This document shows positions 25,384 through 36,655 of a DNA stretch of 64,000 bases, piece by piece. Both the position numbers and the translations under genes were made by a program. The notes under the pieces were generated by a model. The model saw only the letters and a program-made list of their open reading frames with translations, made no database searches and was not told the origin of the DNA. The stretch's first letter is position 1, and every line of letters begins with the position of its first letter. Origin of the DNA: Kudoa neothunni (lineage: Eukaryota > Cnidaria); the NCBI GenBank assembly GCA_964304625.1, contig OZ199838.1, positions 12,834,001-12,898,000 of the forward strand, in the 5' to 3' direction.

Positions 25384-25910
25384 CAGGGGTTCTGCACCGG
25401 TGGTAAATTTTAGAAGCCTGGAGATATTAAGTGACATTAAAATTGGATATCGACAATTTTGGTATAATGTGATTTGTTACGGACTTAAGGATGTCTAAGG
25501 TGTTATATTATTCAGAGCTATTAAACTCAATTACAATATTGGCAGAAATGCTCAAGATCTTTGTTTTAAATAAGTATTAAACAACTATTTATAAAGTTTG
25601 AGTCAATCTTTTTATATTATGCTTCGTTTATCTTTTAGAGATGTAGCACAATAAGTGTATTTAAAGTTGCTATTTGCATAGTAAATAATTAAATATAGCA
25701 GATTCAAAAAAGTTAAATCTGTAGACAGCTTGTGAGTAGAAGTTTCTGGGATTAAAAATTGTCATTGGGAAGGCGTATATATCGTTTAGGATTAAATTTA
25801 CCGTAAAAACAGTCCCTGCCTTAGTTAAACCAATATAAAATCTTAAAATAGATACTAATTTAGTTTCCAAGTTAAGGAGGTAAATTTAAAAAAACGTTTG
25901 GAAACCCCTG
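25384..25910. mobile_element. Second hAT MITE, directly adjacent
   Basis: Begins CAGGGGTTCTGCACCGGTGG and ends, reverse-complemented, CAGGGGTTTCCAAACG; a TAAATTT motif follows each end inwards. It starts 7 bp after the target duplication of the preceding element. No clear duplication of its own remains. The frame at 25670-25870 lies inside and is unrecognised. Confidence 0.6.
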
Positions 25911-27210
25911 ACTTGGAGGGTTAAACTAACAATAAATGTAATGAAGTTCGTGTAATGTGAGTTTCGAGATTTAAAAACACATATCTTCCAATTTTTTCTT
26001 TTATTTAAACTAAAAATTTAAATTGAATGCCAGTAGTTGTATCCTTCGTAATTTAAAATGTAGTTTCATACCATAAGAACATTTAATCCCACGTAAGGTA
26101 TTGATTTTTCGATTTTACCTAGATGCCATATTCAAAGATATCTCGAGAATATTGATAATTTTATATCTGAGGCATCAATAACTAAATTAAAATCAAAGCT
26201 TTATTTAATTGGGTGCGATAAGTCTACGAATATAAATTTTCTACCGGTGACAGTACAGATCACGCAGTATAGCTCCACAACCAAATTTATCCAATCGTTA
26301 AATTACTAATTGTAATTGATACCTAATTATCTAGAGTTTATGTAAAAATTTATTTAAATAGTAAAAAAAGGGAAATATCAGCATATTTATGTATTTATTT
26401 TACATAATCCTGATTTCATAGTTTCAGAATAGAACCATAGCGTATAAAGGTATTATTGATTTGTGGACTTAAAAGAATCGCAGTAACAAAATTTCTTTAT
26501 AATTAATCCCTGCAAAATTTTATCAGTCTAACATTGAGTTTCCTAATTGGATAGAACAATACAGGATCATCCGTGAAATTTCTACATAAATAAGTATATC
26601 CACTACGGGTAAAGAGGAAACCCCCATAACGATTCAAAAGAATAACCCATCAAAGGCAAAAAATATTACCAATTTTTACAAGTGCAACCCATGAAACTCT
26701 TGATCTAGCCTATATATCACCTTAATGCAATAATATTAAAGCCATATACCAACTTTTAATATTAAAGTTGTAATAAACGAAAGATTTACTATGGTCACTA
26801 AATTTAACAATTTCAATATAGTCTTTGATAAGAACAACTTTTCCTCGGACGCACCTCCTTCCAGACACAATAGGGCACAAAGTCAATATAATTAATACTC
26901 TATGCTTGTATATTTAAAAAAGTGGATTTATATTAATTTTAGATACTGCTTGAATAATGTATCTTTATTGAGTTACTAAGGGCATTAGGAAAAAATAAAG
27001 TTATTTTCACTAGATAAATGTGCACCGTATTCCATCATGTTCAATGTTAAAAAATCGAATATATAATAATATTATTAAAGTATATGATCAACGAATGTAG
27101 CTATTTGAAAGTTTTCTTAATCTTATTAATATATTAACAGCTCGTCTGTCCTTTATGCACGATAATTATTCCAGGTTCCGATTTGTTTATTACACATTTT
27201 ACATGAATAA
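25911..27210. other. Intergenic tract upstream of the Kunitz gene
   Basis: AT-rich, no supported feature; it presumably contains the promoter of the gene at 27211. Confidence 0.5.
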
Positions 27211-28662
27211 ATGAATACTCTATTTAATAAAATAATATTTATTTTATCGTTTTCTTTATGCTTGTCCGGTAATTACCATATTTCTTTCCCAACTCTATCT
27301 TGCTTACTAGACCCGATATTACCATCTTATGAAAGAGATGAAGGAGACTGGCCTATCGGTGCTGTTAAAAGCATGGATAATGTCATCGATCGTTGGTTTA
27401 TTGATATTATTGATGCCAAATGTAAACCTCTAGAATATCGAGGTATCAAAGGGAATTATAATAATTTTGCATCAAAAGGACTTTGTGAAATGCATGGTAA
27501 GCTGTGAATTTAAACTTGGATTATTAATATTCATAAAAGGTAAGCTAACTAAACGGGAAAAATTACAAGGATGTAAAAAACCAATGCATCCAGGACACTG
27601 TGTAAAAATACAGGAACAGAAAGGAGGTACTACTTTGATCAGACAACTGCCAGCTGTAAACAATTCAATTATAATGGATGTGGAGGAAGTTTTAATAGAT
27701 ATGAAAATGAAGCTGAATGCTATTTATATTGTTTAAGTATATTAAATAACTCAAATGTTGTAAGTTAATGTGCATTTTACATTAGATAAAAAGAATGGAG
27801 GACTTACGAATGCTGATGATGAAAATATTGCTAAGGCACCAAATATGAATGATTATTTAGTCCCAAATTCTTTAGACTGTGAACTAAGACCGGATGTTAA
27901 AGATAAAGACCCAGGTACTGCGATCATTGCAGACATCAAGAACAACAAGTGTGCGTTTGCCGCAGTCTCAATTGATTCGAACACAAGAGGAATATTTAGA
28001 TCGTTTTCTCAATGTGTCAAAAAATGTTATCATATGCACATTATTTTATTTAAGCATTTTAATATTTCATAGCACATAAACATAATGCGACTGGTGATAA
28101 AGTAACAGAGAAAAATAAGAGAGTTATTGCATGTGATAGTGACCCTTATCAATATCCCATTGGTAGTGATAACAAAGTGATTTTCAGATACTATCACGAT
28201 TATGCCAATAAAGTATGCAAACGCATGGAAACCGGTCAGCCTTCGAGCGGGGAATTTGGCTTTGATAAAACAAAAAATAATTTCCCAACGATGGAAATGT
28301 GTCATAGTTATTGCGGCGCAGGTACAGACTTGTCTAAATTAGGAGTAAAAATGATTATTTTTCACGTTAGGTTCCATTTTTATTATTTAAACATAATAAT
28401 GGATTTAGAAAAGTACAAGAAGGAAATTAAGATAGAGGAAACCTGTATTCAATCAATAGGAGGGATGTGGGCTGACGGAAATTTATTTAAAGCAACAAGA
28501 TACTATTATATTCGATCCCAACATATATGCAAAGCCTTCAATTACAAAGGGTACGATGGCAACTCAAACAATTTTAAATCTGGAGACGAGTGCAAAAAAA
28601 TATGTGGAGGTCATTATAACGAAGAGAATCCAATCACGATAAATGAGACTGCTGAGAATTGA
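27211..28662 (+). CDS. Secreted protein with about five Kunitz-type domains
   Basis: The ATG at 27211 opens a hydrophobic signal peptide (IIFILSFSLCLSG). Kunitz-type domains, judged by cysteine spacing and the YNNF/SNNF/KNNF motif, can be recognised at about 27290-27490, within 27539-27736, 27850-28035, 28130-28320 and 28420-28610. The last is the clearest: TCIQS, RYYYIRSQHICKAFNY, NSNNFKSGDECKKIC. An intron at 28322-28408 is in phase; others are short. Kunitz modules usually inhibit serine proteases, and some serve as toxins or have lost inhibition. The domains are divergent, several lack one of the six usual cysteines, and the reading looks interrupted about once, so the copy may be decayed or my exon model incomplete. 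Expected location: outside the cell. Confidence 0.65.
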
Positions 28663-29462
28663 TGAGAGGTTAAAAATAAATTTACCGCTATTTCAATAAA
28701 CATCATAACTATTAGTTTTACGGTAATGGTATAACTCTGAATAAACTTTTCTATACTGATGACTTTGATTTGATATAAAATGATAGTGTCCATATATAAG
28801 AAAATGCAGTAGAATTTATTTCTTTGCATTATTTGATTTGAATTATCACACGGAATCATAATTACTTCCTGCTCCTGGGATTTATTACTTCTATTAAGAT
28901 ATTTCAGGATGGCCAAACCGTGGTTCACGAACCACATGCAACTCTTTGAACGTTATGGTGTGATTCTTGAAAATTTTTTTCGTAGAGTTGAATTTCATTT
29001 TTAATTCAGTAAGAGCGTTAAATCAGAAAAATTCAGTTTGAACTTTTTAATCAAGTGAAAAAATGAACTTTTCAATCTTAACCTAGATAATATTTTCGAT
29101 TAGAAAACATAGTTACGGAATACTATATAATTTTTACATATGACACAACCTAGAATTATTATTATTAGTTTAGTCAGAACGTACAATTAGAACAAATGTT
29201 TATCCACTACCAAAATGACGGTATCATAGGAATAAATGCGCTAAAACTTTAAAAAGATGGATGGACGAGTGAAATTGAGAATGGCCATACATAGGCTGGC
29301 TCCTTAATTAGTCTAGAAATGATCCGACTCATACTTCGACGCCACTTAAATTTCTCGACATATGCAGTCTCCAAACTGTTCAAATTGTTTTCTAAATTGG
29401 AGCTTAAGCGGTATCTCAAATTTTATTATTGTATAAAAATGTTATGGACTCTTCAAACATAA

Positions 29463-30779
29463 AAAAAGAAAATATGACGACGACAGAAAAGTATTCAACC
29501 CAGAATAGGGCAAATAATTTGCATTTAACGAGGAGGGGAATAAGCCATTGTGCCTTATTTGCAATGGGTTTTTAAATCACCACAAAGTTTTTAACCTGAA
29601 ACGACATTATGAGAAAAATCATGTAAAATTTCTTCGTGATTATCCTTGTAAGTATCAAATAAGAACCAGCAGGTTATATTCTCTAAAGTCGTCATTAAGT
29701 AATCATCAATCGCTTTTGACGTCATTTGCCACTGAATATGCTACAACAACTGAAGCTAGTTTTATTATTTCGTGGAATATTTCTCGTGCAGAACGTCCAT
29801 ATTCTGATGGAGAATTTGTCAAGAAGACTATTGCTGAAGTTATTGCAGTTTTCGATCCCAACAACGGAAGACCAACGTTTGATAGAATAAACACCAGTTC
29901 CTCGTCGCATGATAGAAAGGCGGATCTCTCAAATGAGTGTTGATATCTGCGATAAACCACAAAATGATCTAAAGAATTCGGTTGCTTTTACCTTAGCTCT
30001 CGACGAATCGACAGATATTTCAGATAATCCTCAACTGACCATATTCATTCGTTATGTTTTATCTGATCTAACTTTTAAGGGGGAATTGTTGGATTTGGTG
30101 GCGTTGACGTTAAAAATGCATCTAATACAGCCTTAGAAAATGCTGGCTTTCAGTTGTGTAATCTCGTTAGCATTTCGACAGACGGAGTCCTGCGATGGTA
30201 GGTAAGAACGTAGGCTTAATTGCACTCATGAAAAATGGTCCAATATTTGGAAAATTTATCCCCATACATTGTATTATTCACCTCGAACCTCTGGTTAAAA
30301 AATGATTCAGATATAAAGATGAAATGAAGTCTGTCCTCGAAATTGTCAATTTTATACGATCAAAAGTGAAGACTCGTCGACATTTCAGAAATTTTGTTGA
30401 AGAACTTAATCTTGATGATAAATCTAACGATGTTTCATTCGACTATATTATGAGATGGTTGTCAACTAGCAATGTTTTGAATAGGTTTGTGGATCTTTTA
30501 AAACCGATTAGTACATTCCTTAAAGAAAAGAACAAATCATACCCTCAACTTGAAAATAATCAATGGCTTTACTATTTGACGTTTTTTACTGACGTAATGT
30601 ACCATCTTCACAACCTCAATATAGCATTACAAGGGGAGAATAAAATAGTTTCTGATCTTTCTCAAACAATTTTTAACTTCGAAAATAAAATACGACTTTT
30701 CCATAGAGACATACTATCAAAAAACTTCATTTATTTTCGCAATCTCAATAGAAAACGAAATTCATTCTCCCATTATTAA
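29463..30779 (+). pseudogene. hAT transposase remnant, N-terminal and central part
   Basis: Similar to the hAT transposases seen in ZBED5/SCAND3/GTF2IRD2-type genes. In order: KRKYDDDRKVFNPE, a BED-like finger CLICNG...LKRHYEKNH (from 29548), then the catalytic-core start LALDESTDISDNPQLTIFIRY (near 30000), then NFIRSKVKTRRHFRNFVEEL and the long alpha-helical stretch to 30779. In-frame stops (for example within the N-terminal 40 residues) and frame changes between 29943 and 30324 show it is dead. The coding sequence is then split by the piggyBac. Confidence 0.85.
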
Positions 30780-32772
30780 CCCATAGCGGGTTTTCGTTGC
30801 TTTTTCGGCTCTGGTATATAACCGCCATAAAAACTTTCATTATTTTTAAAATTTTATTATTTTTTTCCCATCAATTAATGAATGCATTTTTTATTTATTA
30901 CTAAAGTATAATTATAGTTAATAATGTATTTGTAAAGATATGATAATAAATAACTCATACCTTGTGCTTAGGTTATAATGCAACAAAAAATTTATGATAT
31001 TAGTCTCTTTGAAGAGTATTTTTGTAAATTTAGAAAAATTATATTTAGTTGTATGATATAAATTCAATTTAAGAACTAAAGACTTATCTAAGATAAGTTA
31101 TAACGGATGTAATGTGAAGCCATAAAAGCAACGAAGAACGACCGGCATGCTAAATCCTAATAATCCCACATTTGTTGCTTGAGAGATGAGGTATAGGAAT
31201 TTGATCGACGCAGTTGATGAAATTGGTAATAATGATGATGAAATTAATTGCATCGATATTGTAACATTACCTCCTGAAACAGTCGATATTTTAACGGACG
31301 AAGAAGAAAGTTTTGTCAGCCTAGATTCGGACAATGTTGACATCAGGAATGTCCCCGAAGTTTGCGGGGAAGTTGAGATATTTTCAACATTAGATGATGG
31401 TCAGACTGCTGAGAACTTCATGGCTAAGTGGGAAAAAATTCTTCATTCATCAAATTTATCAACCGATGCGGAAACTAATGTTTTTTCACAAAACAAAAAT
31501 GAATTGCCAACAAACGTTTCGCTCGAAAAATACGATTCACTTGAAGCATTTTATGAATTTTTTGATGAAAGTTTATTGATGCACATTGTTAAACAAAGTA
31601 ATCTGTACGCTCGCCAGAAGAATGACCATTCTTTCCACTTATCGTTAAAGGAACTAAAATCATTCATTGGTATTTTGCTACTGTCTGGATATAATAAATT
31701 ATCCCAACAACATATGTATTGGGAATCTGCAATGGACTCTGGAGTTGATATAGTCAGGAAATGCATGTCCTATAAACGCTTCAAGACTATAAAATCATAT
31801 ATTCATTTTAATAATAACGCCAATTTAGATCCTGAAGATAAGCTCTTCAAACTTACACCAATAATAAAAAAACTGAATGAAAATTTTAAGAAATTTGGTA
31901 TTTTCCATAATAACGTTTGTGTTGATGAACAGATGGTTCCGTATACCGGTCACCACCCATGCAAAATGTTTATGAGAGGAAAACCAATTCGGTTTGGTTT
32001 TAAGCAGTGGATGTTGGCCTCTGCGGATGGTTTTGTGTATAGCTTTGACGTTTATACAGGCAAGTCAGCGAAATATGATAAATATTTTGGCCTCGGTGGC
32101 AGTGTTGTGCTGAATTTTGCGGACGATCTTAAGGATAAATCAAACGCTCATATTTATATGGACAATTTTTTTACATCCTATAAATTGTTCGTTGAACTGA
32201 AGAAAAGATCCCTCAAAGCAACGGCACCGTGAGAACCAATCGTACTTCCAAATGCCCGCTTACAACAAATAAAGTGATGGAAAAATAAAATTGTTAAACC
32301 ATATTCGGAATATCGTAACATGTTTAATTAGCATAAGTGACCATGAAAAACTTACCAGAACATCGTCCCTATCCAAACTCCAAGCGTCATCATTGTGCAA
32401 AAAACCTTTGCTTAATACTCATCCTGCAAAAAAGAAACGTAGATGTATAGTTTGTAAAAAAACTACAATACATTTATGTACGAATTGCCAATGTTATATG
32501 CACATAAAATGTTCAATAAAATTTCATAAGGCATAATTATTTACAATTGTTTCACTTTAAACCAGCTGTTATTTGTTTACCGCAAACACAAACCTGCTAC
32601 TGGAAAATCGCACGTCGGTAGCTTTTCGTTGCTTTTTCGGCCAATACTAATTCAATTGTAATTCATTAAATATTTAATATTTCAAAAATCTATTGCATCA
32701 GTGTTAATTATTAATGATTTAATACATGTATATAAGTTATAAATAAAATCTAAACATTGGACCCGTTATGGG
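30780..32772 (+). mobile_element. piggyBac transposon in a duplicated TTAA site, 1993 bp
   Basis: TTAA at 30776-30779 and at 32773-32776 borders the inverted repeat CCCATAGCGGGT / CCCATAACGGGT (11 of 12). The motif TTCGTTGCTTTTTCGG recurs subterminally at about 30795 and 32625, with an inverted variant near 31128-31140, probable transposase-binding repeats. The host sequence on both sides is one hAT transposon, so this is a later insertion. Confidence 0.93.
31186..32536 (+). pseudogene. piggyBac transposase, internally deleted
   Basis: The frame 31186-32232 holds the N-terminal acidic part and the RNase H-like core: SLEAFYEFFDESLL, ELKSFIGILLLSGY, CVDEQMVPYTG (first catalytic Asp), GKPIRFGFKQWMLAS and YMDNFFTSYKLF (second Asp). 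Near 32219 the frame slips (NGTVRTNR continues in another frame) and the segment that should carry the last catalytic Asp is missing. The C-terminal cysteine-rich domain survives at 32291-32536: CIVCKKTT..LCTNCQCYMHIKC. At about 430 residues in pieces versus about 590 usual, it is not functional. Confidence 0.88.
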
Positions 32773-32819
32773 TTAATATAAAAGGAGAAATTGGAACAAT
32801 ATAAATAAACATTAGAACA

Positions 32820-33150
32820 ACTTATGAGTGGCTTTAATTATCGTTTTGATGATTTACAGAAATTGGAACCATGCTTTATGTTCCTCATCAACCCATTCAA
32901 GGTTGATGTAGTTAATGAGAATTGTAAAAATCTTGAACGTTTGGTCAATGGTTTTTTCAGCCGTAGAAATGGAGCTAATGGATTTTCAAGAAGATCTACC
33001 TTTAAAGATGATTTATAATTCCAACTCGTCAAGTGAATTTTGGAAATACGTTCCAGAAAATAAAAATTCCAGATTAAACGAAATTTGCCCCAAACTTGTT
33101 ATATATTTGGAACAACTTATTGTTGTGAGTCTATTTATTCGACGATGAAG
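32820..33150 (+). pseudogene. hAT transposase remnant, C-terminal part
   Basis: Continues the hAT protein after the piggyBac: RFDDLQKLEPCFMFLINPFK, then in a second frame LPLKMIYNSNSSSEFWKYV and ICPKLVIYLEQL, the region before the dimerisation domain in ZBED5/GTF2IRD2-like hAT proteins. At least one frame change occurs within 100 codons. Confidence 0.75.
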
Positions 33151-33445
33151 TTTGTAGAATCGAAGAAACGCGGACCCCTCCCTCACAAATAAACAACTGA
33201 CGTAACTAGTTCGTACGGCATTAACAGCATACGAACCAGATTACCATTAGCTCACTGATAATATGGAAACATAAAAACTTGTAACATTAGAACAATTACA
33301 AAAAATCGTCTGAGGCATTAATTACTTGTAGTATTACTTTATTCGTAAACATATTATTTTATTTTTTGTCAGACTACCATCTTGATTAAATAAAAAAAAT
33401 ATTTTATGTTTGCGACCCTTTGCATAGAGAAAAAGTTTAATGGAT

Positions 33446-34044
33446 CATTAACTACTAATTTGTTTCCTTGGAAAAACCACCATAAAATATACCCATAAAA
33501 ACTGTATGTAAGTTTTCCAGCGATTAACAGAACAAGAAAAAATTAAAAAAAATCCTTATTTATAATTTAACAACATTTTATCTTAAGATTTACCTAAAAT
33601 TCACCCAAAATGGAAGTTTTAAATAAGGAAGAGATACATAAATGATTTTAATTCCTTGCAACCCTTTAACATGTGGGCAACTTAAAAGTTGGCCCCCAAT
33701 CTTGGCAAATCTAGACATCCCTGCTATGGATAGTTGCTGCGATGTATAAAATTTATGTTTTAAATGAAGCGAGAAAAATTTATTATTCGAGCGGTTACAA
33801 TGTAAATTTAAATCCTTACATTACATATGAGAAATAGAGCACTTACTCCGTCAAACAATCATGATTTACGTTGCGCATGCTCATTGACATGATGTTATCG
33901 TTTACTGTCGTCCAGCTATGTGTATTTAATTAATCACCGAAAAGGTGAATAGTATTTTTTGAACAGCTTCGCCAATCGTTCCACCAATAAAAAGTTTACG
34001 ATAAAAAATATAGAGTTGTAATTTAATATCAGTGAGGAAATATT
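33446..34044. other. Spacer between the hAT element and SNAP-25
   Basis: Includes the alternative hAT-like terminus near 33660-33722. The remaining stretch must contain the SNAP-25 promoter; no specific motif is claimed. Confidence 0.5.
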
Positions 34045-34991
34045 ATGTCGTTAAATCCAACTCAACTAGAGGTTGATCAACAGATCGATCAAACCCTTGA
34101 CAAAGTAAATTTAACAATTTTTCCTTAACTGAGCAATTGTGATAGAGTGTTGATGCCACACGAAGAATACTCCAAACTGCACAACAGGTAATCCTCAGTA
34201 ATGATATCATTTGTTGGATTTAACCTTAAAAATTAGACTCAAACGATTGGCACAGAAACAGCTAATAAACTAGCTGAACAGGGCGAACAACTGGATAAGG
34301 TAGAAGGTCAGCAACGTCAAATTGAGAAATCAGTTACCAGAAATAAATCTCAACTAAATGCACTTGAAAAATGTTGTGGGGTCTTCAGAGAGTATTTTTT
34401 GTTAGCGAGAAAGTAGAATAAAATTTTTCTAGCAAGAAAAAACTCAACAGACTAAACGAAGAAACCTATCGTAAATCTTCTGACTCACCTAAACCGGCCA
34501 AATCTCAGGATAATAGAACAGTCAATGGAACAACACCGAAACCTCAAAATGGAACTGTTAGGTAATTCGACCGAAAACTGTGATTATGAATGATAAAATT
34601 TGTTTTAGAATCACGGATGATGCTAGAGAAGATGAAATTGAAAGTAATCTAGGGTAAATTGAGACATCGCGTTTTCACTTTTCGGACAACAATCGATTTA
34701 TCCACTTCTAGAGCCGTTAATGATATTGTTGGGAACCTCAAATCACTTGCAATTGGTATGGGTAATGAGTTGGACAAACAGAATGAACAATTGGATCGTA
34801 TCAATGAACAAGTGGATTTTTGTTTTGTTTTGATTTTCAGATATTATGTATCATTATTGTAGACTGAGAAAAACAGTGCAGATATACATAATCTTGATCG
34901 TAGAACAAGAAAATTATTGAATCAAAAAGTTAGCGTGGATGAACCATCCACTGCGGCAGGTGTTACCAAGGTTGCCAAAGCTGTTCTTTGA
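34045..34991 (+). CDS. SNAP25: SNAP-25-type t-SNARE, seven exons, 219 aa
   Basis: Qb/Qc SNARE that pairs with syntaxin and synaptobrevin in vesicle fusion at the plasma membrane. Exons: 34045-34104, 34146-34187, 34237-34391, 34433-34561, 34609-34653, 34712-34811, 34863-34991; introns of 40-58 nt, all in phase. The first SNARE helix (exons 1-3) includes VDATRRILQTAQQTQTIG and ANKLAEQGEQLDKVE with the central glutamine. The linker has CC in LEKCCGVF, a candidate palmitoylation site. The second helix begins RITDDAREDEIESNL, and continues IVGNLKSLAIGMGNELDKQN, LDRINEQTEKN and LDRRTRKLL. The tail (VSVDEPSTAAGVTKVAKAVL) is about 20 residues longer than in vertebrate SNAP-25. SNAP-23 or SNAP-29 class is less likely given the cysteine linker and close match of the second helix. 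Confidence 0.95.
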
Positions 34992-36655
34992 TTTTATAAA
35001 TATTTCTATTATATTGACCGATGGGATGTGTTTGTTATTGAATTATTCCTTATTGTTTTAAATACATGAGTCATCGTTTTTAAAGAGAGATATTTATAAT
35101 TTTGAGACGAGTGAAAAGCGAGCCAGAATAATTGAATGAACGTATGAGTAACACAGAAGAAATGTGTATAACCGTCAACTGTCCATTCAACGATAGACTT
35201 TGGAACGTTTAAATCAATGGCTATCAATCTGTTCGCATTCTTCTAACCTATAGAGCAGTGGTGCTCAAATTTTTGTTGTCTAGGCCAAATTTTAATCTTC
35301 GAAAACTTCCAGGGACCAGAAAGTTTAAAACTAAATCCATAGCTCACGCTATGGATAAATTTACAAATTTTAAGACGCAATATTCAAAATAATTCATAAA
35401 TAATAAGTTTACTAAATGTTTTAAATTGAATAACAAACGACGTAGCAAACAGACAATATTTGTCCCCTGTTGAATAAAACAATATTTTTGTGCCCAGCCG
35501 TCATTAAATTTTGCTATCTTCATAAAAAATTTTTTCGAATCTCAGTCATTTTAGCTTGGAAACAAATTAAAAAAATAAGCTGAATTAAATATAAGATATA
35601 CCTTGGGTGAGAAAAATGTTTGTGTGCGCATATGTGAAGTGCAGTTTAAATTGCTCTTTAACCCCTTGAATCCCAATGTTGCCGAGTGGCAACGTTGTAA
35701 TTTTGTGAGTGTTTTGACCATTTAATTACGTTTTTTAAATCTATATTGATTATAATAATATAGTTAATGTTAATTTGATTTTATATAAGTGAATTATAAA
35801 ACTTGTATGTTTTATATCAAAAGCAATACAGATGAATATATAACTCTACGGCATGTATAAAAAAGGGTAAAAGTGTCCTGCAATTGAACTTGGATATTTC
35901 GTGTATTGTAACTTTTGTTTAGCAGTTATCAAGTCCTCAATAATGGTTAAATATCGCCGACATATTGCATTTTAACTTCAAGATTTGCGGGATTTTATTT
36001 TGATTAGCATGCACAGGATAGGCTCGAATTTATCACTTAGAGTTTTTCGATACTTTACAATTTTCAGTATTTGAAACTTTATATATACTATTATTTTGAA
36101 ACTGTAACAGCAATAGAGAAGCATGGAAATGGTTATAAACAACACAATTTTATCTTGGAAAATTATGTTTATTTTTGTTTCTAATAAAAGTTCAACAGAT
36201 TTAACGCTTCGTGAACGTGTTTTGCTGAAAAAGATCTAAAATCAATGAAAATGTGCATAATATTTGTAACTAATTAAGATTTTGGCGAGAACTAATTGTC
36301 GTCCGTAAGGCTGTATAATGATCCGATTTCCCATGGGACCTGCTAATAATTTTGTAGTAGAGTTGTCGTAAAGTTTTTAAACGACATTAAAACATCAATA
36401 ATTCTGTACGATTAAAATGAAAATATTAAAAATTGAGATTGATTTATGTGATATTTGTATCGTAAATATTACAAAATTGTAATAAATTCATAGTATTTTC
36501 AACAAGGTGTGAATAGACTCCAACACTTTTCTTGACACAGATCTATTGAATTAAATACTAAACAATCGAAATCTAGTAGCTACTCGTTAGCACATAATTC
36601 TATCAATTTAAGGGTGTTACTTACATCGAGAAATAACGGCAGTCACAGCCCAAAG
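34992..36655. other. SNAP-25 to ICA69 spacer with transposon-like ends
   Basis: A hAT-like end (CAGTGGTGCTCAAATTTTTG) starts near 35254. At 35658 TTAA is followed by CCCCTTGAATCCCAATGTTG, like a piggyBac terminus, with a hairpin CAATGTTGCC/GGCAACGTTG at 35674-35697. Their second ends were not found. No gene seen. Confidence 0.5.

Larger units (their letters stand above)
28905..33445 (+). mobile_element. Decayed hAT transposon with a piggyBac inserted in it
   Basis: The left terminus CAGGATGGCCAAACCGTGG is typical of hAT. The right end is uncertain: hAT-like terminal sequence (GCGACCCTTTGCATAGAG) lies near 33409-33445, and another (GTTGGCCCCCAATC) ends near 33704. Transposase remains lie at 29463-30780 and 32820-33150. 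The piggyBac occupies 30780-32772. Confidence 0.8.
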
